Shown here piece by piece: positions 1-8,685 of a stretch of DNA of 64,000 nucleotides. The DNA lies in contig CAXXUG010000019.1 of the NCBI GenBank assembly GCA_963664835.2, forward strand, positions 17,552-81,551, read 5' to 3'. The notes below the pieces were generated by a model. The model did not search any database. It saw only the letters and a program-made list of their open reading frames with translations, and was not told the DNA's origin. Made by a program: the position numbers and the translations under genes. The stretch comes from G963664835 sp963664835. GTDB taxonomy: Bacteria > Chloroflexota > UBA6077 > FW602-bin22 > JBCLEL01. Every line of letters begins with the position of its first letter. Position 1 is the first letter of the stretch.

Positions 1-37
1 GTTCTCTATTTGGGTTTACGGAGGGTTGGCTTAGCAA

Positions 38-904
38 TTGCGTCGGCAGTTTATCGCAGAGGTCATTGGCACATTTTTACTTGTGTTAATCGGCACCGGA
101 GCGGTTGCGACCTCGACTCTCACGGACGCCCGGGCAGGACTGTTGCACGTCGCGGCGATCTGGGGACTGGGAATAGCCTTAGCGATCTATGTAACGGCCG
201 CCATCTCCGGCGCCCATTTGAATCCAGCGGTCAGCCTGGCGTTCGCCCTGTTCCGCCGGGCGAAGTTCCCATTCACTCATATGCTGTTCTATTGGGCGGC
301 GCAGTTGGTCGGAGCGGCGTTGGCCGGGCTGGCCATTCTCTGCGCCTTCGGTACGGTGATTGCGCGCTTCGAAGAAGAGCGGGAAATTGTTCGAGGGGAA
401 GCCGGCAGCGAGCGTACGGCGATGGTCTTTGGCCAGTATTTCCCCAATCCGGATATGTTTCCGCCTCCCACTCACGGTGACCTGATTTCGCCGGCTGGAG
501 CTGCTGTGATCGAGGGACTGGGCACCGCAATTCTGGTGCTGGTCATCTTCTCACTGGCCGATCAGAGGGTTGCCGGGTTGGCCCATAGGGGATTGGAGCC
601 TCTATTGATAGGATTCACCGTCGCGGTACTTATCGGCGTCTTCGCGCCACTTACCCAGGCCGGATGGAATCCGGCAAGGGATCTGGGCCCTCGGATGGTG
701 GCGTATTTCGCCGGGTGGGGATCAATCGCGATCCCGGGTCCATCGTCCGGCTTCTGGATCTACGTAGTAGGGCCATTGGTCGGTGGGCCAGTGGGTGCGT
801 TAGTTCATGATTTCACGCTGAGACCAAGACGCCACTTGGGGGAATCCGTTCAGGCGGAGGAAGCCGAGGGCGATGTGGCCGGCGCGCTGGAGAGTTCTGA
901 ATGA
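38..904 (+). CDS. Aquaporin / MIP-family channel, probably an arsenite conduit
   Basis: This is a 288-residue major intrinsic protein with six membrane spans. Both pore motifs are visible: HLNPAVS near residue 60 and WNPARDLGPR near residue 210. Family members passively conduct water, glycerol or neutral arsenite. The gene starts with TTG behind a GGAGGG, and its stop overlaps the ATG of an ArsC-like gene (ATGA), so the two are translationally coupled. That pairing resembles the AqpS-ArsC arrangement known from Sinorhizobium meliloti, where ArsC reduces arsenate and the channel lets arsenite leave down its gradient. The arsenic role is inferred from the neighbour; a glycerol or water channel is the alternative. 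An extended, acidic tail follows the last span. Confidence 0.93.
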   Translation: MRRQFIAEVIGTFLLVLIGTGAVATSTLTDARAGLLHVAAIWGLGIALAIYVTAAISGAHLNPAVSLAFALFRRAKFPFTHMLFYWAAQLVGAALAGLAILCAFGTVIARFEEEREIVRGEAGSERTAMVFGQYFPNPDMFPPPTHGDLISPAGAAVIEGLGTAILVLVIFSLADQRVAGLAHRGLEPLLIGFTVAVLIGVFAPLTQAGWNPARDLGPRMVAYFAGWGSIAIPGPSSGFWIYVVGPLVGGPVGALVHDFTLRPRRHLGESVQAEEAEGDVAGALESSE

Positions 905-1326
905 GCGAGATTCTGTTTCTTTGTGTACGAAATGCAGGTCGGAGTCAGATGGCGAAGGCGCTGTTCAACAAAATGGCGCGTGAACGTGGGCTGACACTGC
1001 GGGCGGAGTCCGCCGGCACAAAGCCGGCCGACCAGGTTCACGATAACGTGGCGGCGGTGATGAGAGACCTGGGCCTGGAAATATCCCAGATCGCGCCAAA
1101 GTCGGTTACGAACACAATGGTTGAGAGCGCCTTTCGCGTAATCACGATGGGATGCGCGGTGGACTCCGAAGCCTGTCCGGCGCTGGTCATCTCAGATGTC
1201 GATGACTGGCCGCTTCCTGATCCGGCCTACCGTAGCCTGGGCGAAGTAAGCCGAATCCGCGACTCGATAGCTGCAAGGATCTCATCGCTGATAACCGAGC
1301 TGGAGGCGGAGGTCCTCGCCAAATGA
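901..1326 (+). CDS. arsC: Arsenate reductase-like low-molecular-weight phosphatase (ArsC)
   Basis: The 141-residue protein has the fold and length of the low-molecular-weight tyrosine phosphatase/thioredoxin-type ArsC family. The phosphate-binding loop CVRNAGRS (C-x5-R) lies at residues 8-15. The general-acid Asp is probably in WPLPDPAY near residue 107. Further cysteines, in GCAVDSEACP near residues 82-91, could serve the disulfide relay of ArsC enzymes. It overlaps the aquaporin gene by 4 bases. A separate arsenite pump is not seen, so the channel may be the exit route. A protein-tyrosine phosphatase role cannot be excluded from sequence alone. Confidence 0.9.
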   Translation: MSEILFLCVRNAGRSQMAKALFNKMARERGLTLRAESAGTKPADQVHDNVAAVMRDLGLEISQIAPKSVTNTMVESAFRVITMGCAVDSEACPALVISDVDDWPLPDPAYRSLGEVSRIRDSIAARISSLITELEAEVLAK

Positions 1327-1494
1327 CCCTTCTGCACTTGATCGGAATGGAACAACTTGGCCACTAGCTAACCCGGGGATGAAGTCGAGTCAACTCTCGT
1401 TCGATATCTTCGGAGACACACAGAAATGGAAGATTGGCAACTTGCACAGAACACCCGGTACGTCCATTCGTCGAGCGGAGGTTTAGAAGGGTAC

Positions 1495-1544
1495 GTTTAC
1501 TCAACGTTAACAATTCCTTTACTGACGACCGTCCCAGCGTTTAC
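1495..1544. promoter_or_regulatory. Candidate Pho box array 1 (11-bp phased hexamers)
   Basis: GTTTAC (1495), GTTAAC (1506), CTTTAC (1517) and GTTTAC (1539) all fall on one 11-bp register, with only the slot at 1528 unoccupied. Direct repeats of about 6-7 bp with an 11-bp period are the hallmark of PhoB/PhoP operators. A second array with the same hexamers lies before pstC. The array lies about 200 bases upstream of the small gene at 1742. Confidence 0.65.
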
Positions 1545-1741
1545 ATCGATCGATCAGAATGTTCAATTAGAAGAAAAGAGAATTGAGTGGAGAGTAGGAC
1601 TTGAATCGATCCGGGAAGCGCCGGCGCCATAGAACAATTGCGACAGAATGCCGGCATGCAAGAACGGAGAATCGCGGATGGGGATTGAGGCATCTATCAG
1701 CTAATCCCGCGCGTATTCGAGGAAACACGACGTTGACTTTG

Positions 1742-2035
1742 ATGAAAGAGATAGATAGCAATCCAGAAAATCAGGGAATCCAGGCAGGTCAGACCCAGAC
1801 GATTTTGTCTGCCGTTGAGCATGGACTTTGCCACACCGACATTGGTCGGTTCGACACGGCCACGTTCAGGGACGCCGCATGGCTCACCGCGTTCTTCCTC
1901 AAACACAATCGGTCGCCGAGCGACCAGGAGATGGAAGACCACGCGTGGAGCGTGGAGTTTCAGGAGCAGAACGGCAGACCACCGGTATTGGACGACTGGA
2001 TCGACCGATACAGCAAACTCCGGTACCCAGGCTAG
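1742..2035 (+). CDS. Small hypothetical protein between two Pho-box arrays
   Basis: I do not recognise this 97-residue acidic protein. Its second half (DTATFRDAAWLTAFFLKHNRSP onward) is rich in aromatic residues and looks folded, but shows no known catalytic motif or membrane span. The frame is open back to a TTG at 1601. I prefer the ATG at 1742, or the TTG three codons earlier, because GAGGAAA precedes it. It lies downstream of one candidate Pho-box array and upstream of the second, so phosphate control is possible. The real start is uncertain. Confidence 0.5.
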   Translation: MKEIDSNPENQGIQAGQTQTILSAVEHGLCHTDIGRFDTATFRDAAWLTAFFLKHNRSPSDQEMEDHAWSVEFQEQNGRPPVLDDWIDRYSKLRYPG

Positions 2036-2119
2036 ATCCTGCTGGCGAGACAGGTATTGGTTGACCTGACCGACGCGCAAGTACGCTGTCGTGGGGGTTT
2101 CAAGGCGGCGGCGGATTTC

Positions 2120-2147
2120 GTTTACAAAACGTTAACCTGACGTTTAC
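2120..2147 (+). promoter_or_regulatory. Candidate Pho box array 2 upstream of pstC
   Basis: GTTTAC (2120), GTTAAC (2131) and GTTTAC (2142) repeat on an exact 11-bp period about 95 bases before the pstC start. The hexamers match those of the array at 1495-1544. The position before a phosphate-transport operon supports binding by a PhoB/PhoP-type regulator. Confidence 0.75.
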
Positions 2148-2241
2148 CGATACCTCCTTACCGACTTGGCACGAAAACCATAAGCTGTCGTTTAGTTTCG
2201 CGCCTATTCGTAAAGGCGCACATTCTTGTTGGGAGTAGAGC

Positions 2242-3204
2242 TTGGCACATGAAGAGACCGCGTTGACCCGAACCGCTAGTGGGATAGGCCTCTGGCCGGA
2301 GCGTGAGTCAATACTCAGGCGGCGAGCCAAATTCAGCGTCGAGACCTGGATTCGTCCCTTGCTGTTCGTGTGCGCGCTGGTTTCGGTGCTGACAACGATC
2401 GGTATCGTATCGGTCCTGCTTTTTGAGACGATCAGCTTCTTCAACGCTGTTTCGATTATTGAGTTCTTGACTGGGGTCAAATGGACGCCCCTGTTCATAC
2501 CGCAGCACTTTGGAGTATTGCCGCTGCTGACGGGGACGCTGTTGGTCGCGTTCTGCTCCATGGTAATAGCGTTACCGGTGGGAGTGGGCAGCGCCCTGTA
2601 CTTATCTGAGTACGCTCCCACTAGAGTGCGAGAAATAGTCAAGCCAGTCCTCGAGGTGCTGGCCGGAATACCTACGGTGGTCTACGGCTACTTCGCCCTT
2701 TCGTCGGTGACGCCGGCACTACGAGGGATCATTCCCTCGACCGAGATATTCAATGCCGCGAGCGCGGCAATAGTCGTTGGCGTAATGATCATCCCGATGG
2801 TTTCCTCGCTGAGTGAGGATGCTATGTCGGCGGTCCCTACGTCTCTGCGCGAGGGAGCTTATGCGCTTGGATCGACGAAGTTCGAAGTCTCACTCAAAGT
2901 TGTCCTGCCGGCGGCGCTGTCGGGCATCCTGGCGTCGTTCATCCTCGCCATATCGAGGGCGATCGGCGAGACGATGGCCGTTACTATGGCGGCCGGCGGT
3001 ACACCGAAACTCACGCTGAACATTTTCGAGAGCATCCAAACGATGACGGCCTACATCGTGCAGGTGAGCCTGGGCGATGCGCCGCACGGCACGGTAGAAT
3101 TCCAGACCATCTTTGCAGTCGGCTTTACTCTCTTCCTTATCACATTAGCGTTGAACATATTGAGCCGCTACGTGGTTCGGCGGTTCCGTGAGGTCTACGA
3201 ATGA
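2242..3204 (+). CDS. pstC: Phosphate ABC transporter permease PstC
   Basis: The 320-residue inner-membrane protein is one half of the high-affinity phosphate channel. It has a hydrophobic anchor at about residues 35-60, then five more spans. The permease coupling loop (SLREGAYALGSTKFEVSLKVVLPAALSG) is near residues 200-227, followed by the conserved AISRAIGETMAVTMAAGG. It starts with TTG behind GGGAG and overlaps pstA by 4 bases. It is the first gene of the operon. The usual upstream gene pstS for the periplasmic binding protein is absent. The adjacent Pho-box array implies induction on phosphate starvation. Confidence 0.96.
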   Translation: MAHEETALTRTASGIGLWPERESILRRRAKFSVETWIRPLLFVCALVSVLTTIGIVSVLLFETISFFNAVSIIEFLTGVKWTPLFIPQHFGVLPLLTGTLLVAFCSMVIALPVGVGSALYLSEYAPTRVREIVKPVLEVLAGIPTVVYGYFALSSVTPALRGIIPSTEIFNAASAAIVVGVMIIPMVSSLSEDAMSAVPTSLREGAYALGSTKFEVSLKVVLPAALSGILASFILAISRAIGETMAVTMAAGGTPKLTLNIFESIQTMTAYIVQVSLGDAPHGTVEFQTIFAVGFTLFLITLALNILSRYVVRRFREVYE

Positions 3205-4082
3205 GCGACCAGAGATTTGCTGGTCTTGGCCAGCTGATGGCCCGTCGTCGGGTAAACGTGGTATTCCTCGCCATTTGCTTCGGCGCCACACTGATTGGGA
3301 TATTCTTCCTAGTGCTGCTGCTGAAGGAAGTCCTGTCTCAAGGCTTGGGATGGCTCAGCCTGGATTTCTTGAACTCCTTTCCCTCACGATTCCCGGAGCA
3401 GGCTGGGCTCAAGTCAGCTCTGTTCGGAACCCTATGGGTGATCAGTCTGACGGCTCTGTTCTCTTTCCCGGTTGGCGTAGGAGCTGCGATATACCTTGAG
3501 GAGTACGCGCCGCGTCATTGGATTACGGGGATAATCCAGACAAACATCTCGAACCTGGCCGGCGTGCCTTCGATAGTCTACGGTCTACTGGGATTGGCGC
3601 TATTCGTTCGAATCTTGGCCTTCGATAGGAGCGTTCTGGCAGGAGCGTTGACGATGTCGCTCTTGATCCTGCCGATAATAATCATCACTGCCCAGGAATC
3701 TCTGCGGGCAGTGCCTCCTTCGATCAGAGAAGCAGCCTACGCGGTTGGGGCTAACCGCTGGCAGGTCATCTGGGAACACGTACTTCCTTACGCGATACCG
3801 GGCATCTTGACAGGCACGATTCTGGCGCTTTCTCGCGCAATTGGCGAAGCGGCGCCGATGATTACCATTGGCGCGTTAACGTTCATAGCCTACGTGCCGG
3901 AAGGCCCGATGGATGGATTCACCGTATTGCCAATCCAGATATTCAACTGGGCGTCGCGCCCACAGGCGGAATTTCAGAACATAGCGGCTGCCGGGATTAT
4001 AGTGTTGCTGGTCGTGCTCTTGAGCATGAACGCGGCAGCGGTCCTTCTACGCTCACACTACCGCGGGAGAATCAGATGGTAA
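3201..4082 (+). CDS. pstA: Phosphate ABC transporter permease PstA
   Basis: This 293-residue permease pairs with PstC to form the phosphate channel. Six membrane spans are seen. The coupling-loop sequence IREAAYAVGANRWQVIWEHVLPYAIPG lies near residues 178-204, and ALSRAIGEAAPMITIGA follows. It overlaps pstC by 4 bases (ATGA) and pstB by 7 bases, so the three are expected to be translated together. Length and motifs are ordinary for PstA. Confidence 0.96.
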   Translation: MSDQRFAGLGQLMARRRVNVVFLAICFGATLIGIFFLVLLLKEVLSQGLGWLSLDFLNSFPSRFPEQAGLKSALFGTLWVISLTALFSFPVGVGAAIYLEEYAPRHWITGIIQTNISNLAGVPSIVYGLLGLALFVRILAFDRSVLAGALTMSLLILPIIIITAQESLRAVPPSIREAAYAVGANRWQVIWEHVLPYAIPGILTGTILALSRAIGEAAPMITIGALTFIAYVPEGPMDGFTVLPIQIFNWASRPQAEFQNIAAAGIIVLLVVLLSMNAAAVLLRSHYRGRIRW

Positions 4083-4906
4083 TGGCTCGAGAGGAACAAA
4101 GCGCAACCGGCACACCCAGCGAGCAGTCATCGACCAACGGGTCAGATTCGGGCTTTGACATCAGAGGGCTGAATGCTTGGTACGGGTCTCATCACGCCCT
4201 GGGTCCAGTTACTATTCAGTTTTTGTCACGCCAGGTCACCGCCCTCATTGGGCCGTCTGGATGCGGCAAGAGTACGCTGATACGCTGTCTGAATCGAATG
4301 AACGACCTGGTAACGAGCGCTCGCATCGAAGGCGAGATAATGTTTCAGGGAGAAAATATCCTCTCTCCCGAAGTCGATCCGGTGCTCGTTCGCCGCAGAA
4401 TCGGGATGGTCTTTCAGAAACCAAATCCGTTCCCAAAGTCAATCTATGAGAACGTGGCGTTTGGCGCGCGGATCAACGGCTATCGGGGCAATTTGAATGA
4501 GTTGGTCGAGCAGTCGCTCCGGCAAGCGGCGCTATGGGACGAGGTAAAGGACAAGCTGAGCCAAAGTGGTTTCGAGCTCTCCGGCGGACAACAGCAGCGG
4601 CTTTGTATCGCAAGAGCGTTGGCGGTGAATCCGGAGGTTCTGCTGATGGACGAACCTTGCTCGGCTCTCGATCCGATCGCCACTTTCAAGATAGAGGAGC
4701 TTATCGCAGAGCTAAAAGAACATTATACGATTGTGATAGTTACCCACAACATGCAGCAAGCGTCGCGGGTCTCGAGCTACACGGGGTTCTTGCTGGCGGA
4801 CGAAAACCTCACCGGCCAGTTGATCGAGTTCGCGCCGACGGCCAAACTGTTTACCAATCCCCATGATTCTCGGACGGAAGACTATATCACCGGACGGTTC
4901 GGATAG
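4076..4906 (+). CDS. pstB: Phosphate ABC transporter ATPase PstB
   Basis: The 276-residue nucleotide-binding subunit powers phosphate uptake. Visible motifs are Walker A GPSGCGKST (about residues 60-68), the Q-loop MVFQKPNPFP, the signature LSGGQQQRL, Walker B VLLMDEPCSALDP and the H-loop VTHN. The NPFPKSIYENV sequence after the Q-loop is typical of PstB. A Ser/Thr-rich stretch of about 25 residues precedes the ATPase domain. The start at 4076 lies inside the end of pstA. phoU follows after 45 bases. Confidence 0.97.
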   Translation: MVMAREEQSATGTPSEQSSTNGSDSGFDIRGLNAWYGSHHALGPVTIQFLSRQVTALIGPSGCGKSTLIRCLNRMNDLVTSARIEGEIMFQGENILSPEVDPVLVRRRIGMVFQKPNPFPKSIYENVAFGARINGYRGNLNELVEQSLRQAALWDEVKDKLSQSGFELSGGQQQRLCIARALAVNPEVLLMDEPCSALDPIATFKIEELIAELKEHYTIVIVTHNMQQASRVSSYTGFLLADENLTGQLIEFAPTAKLFTNPHDSRTEDYITGRFG

Positions 4907-4951
4907 GTCTGGCAGCATCCGACCATAAGCATATGTTCGAAAGGAAGAGCC

Positions 4952-5617
4952 GTGCCACGTGAAGCATTCGTGCAAGATCTTCAAGTCCTGGAGCAACAGG
5001 TAATTGAGCTTGGCAGCATGGTGGACAAGGCCATAGCCCGCTCGGTGGAGGCTCTCAGCGAGTTGGATGCAGAGGAGGCCAGAAAGATCATCCGCGAGGA
5101 TCTGGCCGTAAACAGGAAGCGTTTTGAGATTGAGGAGCAGGCGCTGCGGTTGATCGCGACGCAGCAGCCGATGGCCAGCGACCTGCGAGCGATAGCGGCC
5201 GTGCTGAATATCATCGTCGACTTGGAGAGGATTGGGGACCACGCCGAAGGCATAGCGAAGATCGTCATAATGCACGGGGACGAGAGGCTGTTGAAGCCGC
5301 TTATCGACGTGCCGCGTATGGCAGAGAAGTCTCGTAGTATGATCCGGAGTTCGCTCGACGCCTTGATTGCACGAGACGCGGAGGCCGCGCGGAAGATCGC
5401 CGACGAAGACGACGTGGTGGACGGATTGTACGACCAGGTGCTTCGCGAACTCTTCAGCTTCATGATCGAAGATCCGCGTACGATTACCCGCGCCACCTAT
5501 CTGATGTGGGTGGCACACAACCTCGAGCGAATCGCGGACAGGGCGACCAATATTTGCGAGAGGGTGGCCTTTATGGTCACCGGCCGGATGGAAGAGTTCA
5601 ACGTCTCCAAGTACTGA
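4952..5617 (+). CDS. phoU: Phosphate signalling regulator PhoU
   Basis: The 221-residue all-helical protein consists of two PhoU repeats, each with the E/D-x3-D metal-binding signature (LERIGDHAEGIAK near residue 92 and LERIADRATNICERV near residue 194). PhoU links the Pst transporter to the PhoR-type kinase and damps the Pho response when phosphate is plentiful. It starts with GTG after AAGGAAGAG and ends the pst operon. No kinase/regulator pair lies beside it. Confidence 0.96.
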   Translation: MPREAFVQDLQVLEQQVIELGSMVDKAIARSVEALSELDAEEARKIIREDLAVNRKRFEIEEQALRLIATQQPMASDLRAIAAVLNIIVDLERIGDHAEGIAKIVIMHGDERLLKPLIDVPRMAEKSRSMIRSSLDALIARDAEAARKIADEDDVVDGLYDQVLRELFSFMIEDPRTITRATYLMWVAHNLERIADRATNICERVAFMVTGRMEEFNVSKY

Positions 5618-5830
5618 TGTAGGGTTCCGGCCGGCGGCACAGTAAATCTGGCGCTACTTACTACCCAACGCCGGCAGTTGGCGACCAACGGCTCCTATTT
5701 GTAGGGTTAGACGCGCTGAGTGGGCCTCTCAAATCGTCCCCATTACTGATGACAGAGGTGGCCAGGAACGTCAAACCACCGGGCCGGAAGAGAGTCGAGG
5801 TCTGAGTCTATGGGTCGCGGCCAGCCCACT

Positions 5831-6223
5831 TTAGCCGGGCAATAGTATATTCACAAGTTGATGCACGAAGGGGCGCTGAAACTCAATATCATCATCTTCC
5901 ATGAAGTTGTTGTAGAAGTGCGCGTGGAATTGAAGTGCAGCGCCATAGGCTACGACTAACCAAGGCTCTTGGCACTCATCGGCAAATAAGCGTATGGCTT
6001 CACGCCGGTGCTTACTCTTACCGTGAGCCCAACCTCGTTCTTCTGCCACCGCCCTGATAGCGTAGGTCGCCGCACGCCATAACTTTTCCGAAGCCTGCAA
6101 GTCATCGCCACTGGCAAACTCGTCATCGGACTGTTGCAGGAAAACCTTGGCTTGCCTGGCATAATCTGTCGCGCTCATCGCACGTTCCAACGTCGCCATT
6201 CTTTGGGCGATCCTTTCATTCAA
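5831..6223 (-). CDS. PaREP1/HEPN-like helical protein
   Basis: The 130-residue helical protein resembles the PaREP1 family. The diagnostic part is ARQAKVFLQQSDDEFASGDDLQASEKLWRAATYAIRAVAEERGW, a HEPN-like four-helix arrangement, with the acidic MEDDDIEFQRPFV near the C-terminus. Function in this family is unknown; HEPN relatives are often RNases or nucleic-acid-binding partners. The annotated start is TTG; in-frame ATGs at 6199 and 6178 are equally possible. It is transcribed toward the end of phoU and has no obvious partner gene. Confidence 0.65.
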   Translation of the reverse strand: MNERIAQRMATLERAMSATDYARQAKVFLQQSDDEFASGDDLQASEKLWRAATYAIRAVAEERGWAHGKSKHRREAIRLFADECQEPWLVVAYGAALQFHAHFYNNFMEDDDIEFQRPFVHQLVNILLPG

Positions 6224-6765
6224 TATGCCAGTTGATGGCTAAAGTATAAGCACCCTCCCACTGACCATCAAGGCTCGACTGTACCGACAATTTTACGCCT
6301 CCTATTGAGCGTAAGAGCATGCTGCTTCGGGCTGGCCAAGAGGTTCACGAACCAATACCGACGAGTAGCCGCGATCACCAAGTGAGCCATTGATCGTGAT
6401 TGGCTATCTCCAAGAGGTGAGCGATCAATCGCAACTGTCCATCGGGTGAGTGGGCTACACCAACCTTTATCCACGTCCGGAGTCACCTAAGCCTACGATT
6501 CCCCATTATTGGCTCGATGCTACGCTCATGCCGTGCAGATACGGCCAAAATCTGAACGCTTACAATGAGGCTGGCGAGTAGCCGCGATGACCCACAAGGC
6601 GCTAGAATTCCCTTGCGCGGCCCCACGCCTCGCAATGGTTGTAGGACTTGCAGGCAGCAATGCAACGGGGCCCTTTTAACGGGCCCGCCGCGGGGCACAG
6701 GTCGAGGCGCGGGCAATTGCATTCATTTGGGATGACACCGAATGAGGACCGAGGTAGCTAACGAA
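6224..6765. other. Gene-poor stretch
   Basis: No convincing coding region is seen in these 540 bases. Short minus-strand frames lack family resemblance. A phrase GAGTAGCCGCGAT occurs twice (near 6363 and 6574) in otherwise unrelated surroundings, which suggests decayed duplicated sequence. The promoter for the reductase cluster should lie near the right end, but I cannot place it. Confidence 0.4.
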
Positions 6766-7632
6766 ATGGAATACCGCAGTCTTGGACGCACAGGCGTGAA
6801 GGTCAGCTCCCTCTGCCTGGGTTGCATGACCTTCGGGAGCAAGACCGATCCGGCCGAGTCGACGGAGATCATCGATCGTGCCATTGACGCTGGGATCAAC
6901 TTCTTCGATACCGCGAACGTTTACGGCGACGGCGCGATCTCGCTGAAGAGACTCCGGACCGACTGGATCGATCTCTATCAAATGCACCGACCGCAGCCGG
7001 ACATCCCGATCGACGAGACGCTCAGGGCACTCGACGACCTGGTAAGGGCCGGCAAAGTGCGATACATCGGTTCAAGCACCTTCGCGGCCTGGCAGGTTGT
7101 CGAAGCTCTTTGGGCGTCCAAAGAGCTTGGTCTCAACCGTTTCGTTTGCGAGCAGACGCCTTACCACTTGCTTGACCGCCGGATCGAGCGGGAGCTGGTT
7201 CCGATGGCGATTACCTACGGGCTGGCGATTATTCCGTGGTCGCCGCTGGCCAGCGGATTCCTGAGCGGCAAATATCGCCGGGGCGAGGGCAGCCCGGCCG
7301 GATCAAGACTGAAATCGGGCTATCAACCTGAACGAACGAGGGGTCTTTTCTCAGATGCCGGATTCGATGTGCTTGAGGGAGTGATGAAACTGGCTCAAGC
7401 GAAGGGTTGTACGCCAAGCCAGTTGGCGCTAGCCTGGTGCCGGCAACAGCCTGGCATCACCAGCCCCATCATCGGGCCTCGCACGTTGGCGCAGTACGAA
7501 GACAACATGGGATGTTTGGAGGTTCAGCTGACCGACGAGGACCGAGCATCACTTGACAGTCTGGTCCCGCCAGGCGGCGTGGTGGCCCCGTACTACGAGG
7601 CCAATTTCGGCCCGCATCCCTACCGTTGGTGA
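6766..7632 (+). CDS. Aldo/keto reductase with an internal deletion
   Basis: This 288-residue protein is a paralogue of the next two reductases. The start EYRSLGRTGVKVS aligns with theirs if translation begins at 6766, which has GAGGT upstream. The catalytic Asp and Tyr (FFDTANVYGDG) and His (MHRPQ) are present. Relative to its neighbours, about 48 residues are missing between YGDG and SLKRLRTDWIDLY, exactly the stretch that carries the catalytic lysine (LATKV or LASKV in the paralogues). The frame remains open. Such an enzyme should be crippled, so this is either a decayed duplicate or a protein kept for another purpose. Family activity would be NADPH-dependent carbonyl/sugar reduction. Confidence 0.85.
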   Translation: MEYRSLGRTGVKVSSLCLGCMTFGSKTDPAESTEIIDRAIDAGINFFDTANVYGDGAISLKRLRTDWIDLYQMHRPQPDIPIDETLRALDDLVRAGKVRYIGSSTFAAWQVVEALWASKELGLNRFVCEQTPYHLLDRRIERELVPMAITYGLAIIPWSPLASGFLSGKYRRGEGSPAGSRLKSGYQPERTRGLFSDAGFDVLEGVMKLAQAKGCTPSQLALAWCRQQPGITSPIIGPRTLAQYEDNMGCLEVQLTDEDRASLDSLVPPGGVVAPYYEANFGPHPYRW

Positions 7633-7655
7633 CCTACAAGGAGGCCTGATCGAGT

Positions 7656-8666
7656 ATGGAATACCGCAATTTTGGGCGCACCGGCGTCAAGGTCAGCCAG
7701 TTGATCCTGGGCTCCGTGAATTTTGGCACCAGGACGCCTGAGGCAGACTCGTTCGACATGATCGATCACGCCATCGACCAAGGGATTAACTTCATCGATA
7801 CCTCGAACATGTACGGTCGCGGAGTCAGCGAGACGACGATTGGCAAGGCTCTCAAACGCAATGGGCAACGCGAACGGATCGTGCTGGCAACGAAGGTCTA
7901 CTATCGGATCGATGACGATGACCCGAACGCTCAGGGCAATAGCCGCCGGCACATCATCGACCAGTGCGACAAGTCGTTGAAACGCCTACAGACCGATTGG
8001 GTCGACCTCTACCAGATACATCGGCCCCAATCTGAGGTGCCGATTGACGAGACCCTGAGGGCGCTGGACGACCTGGTACGGGCCGGCAAAGTTCGCTACA
8101 TCGGTTGCAGCACTTTCGCAGCGTGGCAAGTTGTCGAGTCGCTCTGGGCGGCGAAAGAGCTCGGCCTGAACCGCTTCGTCAGCGAGCAGCCGCCCTATCA
8201 TCTGCTGGACCGACGTATCGAACGCGAGTTGATTCCGGCCGCGGTTACTTACGACCTCGCCTTGATCCCATGGTCGCCGACGGCTTACGGTTTCCTGACC
8301 GGCAGGTACAAGCGGGACGAAGCGATACCAGCGGACTCGAAGCTGGGACGGGCGACAGTCAGTCATCTGATTGAGTCGCTCTTCTCCGACGCGAGCTTCG
8401 ATGTATTGGATACCGTTACCCGGATTGCCGGAGAGAAGGGTTGCACTCCGAGCCAGCTTGCGATCGCCTGGTGCATGCAACAACCGCATGTCACCAGCCC
8501 GATAATCGGTCCCAGAACGATGTCCCAACTCGACGACAATCTAGGAGCGCTTGGTGTCGATGTAACCGATGAGGATCGGGCTGCGTTAGACCAGGTGGCG
8601 CCTCCGGGTGGGTTCTCGGCTCCATTCTACGAGGCCGATTTCGGGCCGCACCCATACAGGTGGTAA
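7656..8666 (+). CDS. Aldo/keto reductase (second of three)
   Basis: The complete 336-residue (beta/alpha)8 reductase has all four catalytic positions visible: Asp and Tyr in FIDTSNMYGRG, Lys in VLATKV and His in QIHRPQ. The NADP-binding end carries ITSPIIGPRTMSQLDDN-type sequence. An AAGGAGG lies about 15 bases before the ATG. It is most similar to the AKR11/YajO-like soluble reductases; the substrate is unknown. It sits 23 bases after the first copy and 19 bases before the third, in an apparent operon. Confidence 0.93.
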   Translation: MEYRNFGRTGVKVSQLILGSVNFGTRTPEADSFDMIDHAIDQGINFIDTSNMYGRGVSETTIGKALKRNGQRERIVLATKVYYRIDDDDPNAQGNSRRHIIDQCDKSLKRLQTDWVDLYQIHRPQSEVPIDETLRALDDLVRAGKVRYIGCSTFAAWQVVESLWAAKELGLNRFVSEQPPYHLLDRRIERELIPAAVTYDLALIPWSPTAYGFLTGRYKRDEAIPADSKLGRATVSHLIESLFSDASFDVLDTVTRIAGEKGCTPSQLAIAWCMQQPHVTSPIIGPRTMSQLDDNLGALGVDVTDEDRAALDQVAPPGGFSAPFYEADFGPHPYRW

Positions 8667-8685
8667 GGAGGGCACAGAGTTCGTC

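Noticed and set aside
1426..1632. 68-codon frame downstream of arsC
   Set aside because: The phased Pho-box hexamers lie inside it and its sequence is low-complexity, with no Shine-Dalgarno site.
6389..6429. Inverted repeat ATTGATCG...CGATCAAT
   Set aside because: The arms are 8 bases with a 25-base gap in a non-coding stretch, close to chance level, with no gene start nearby.
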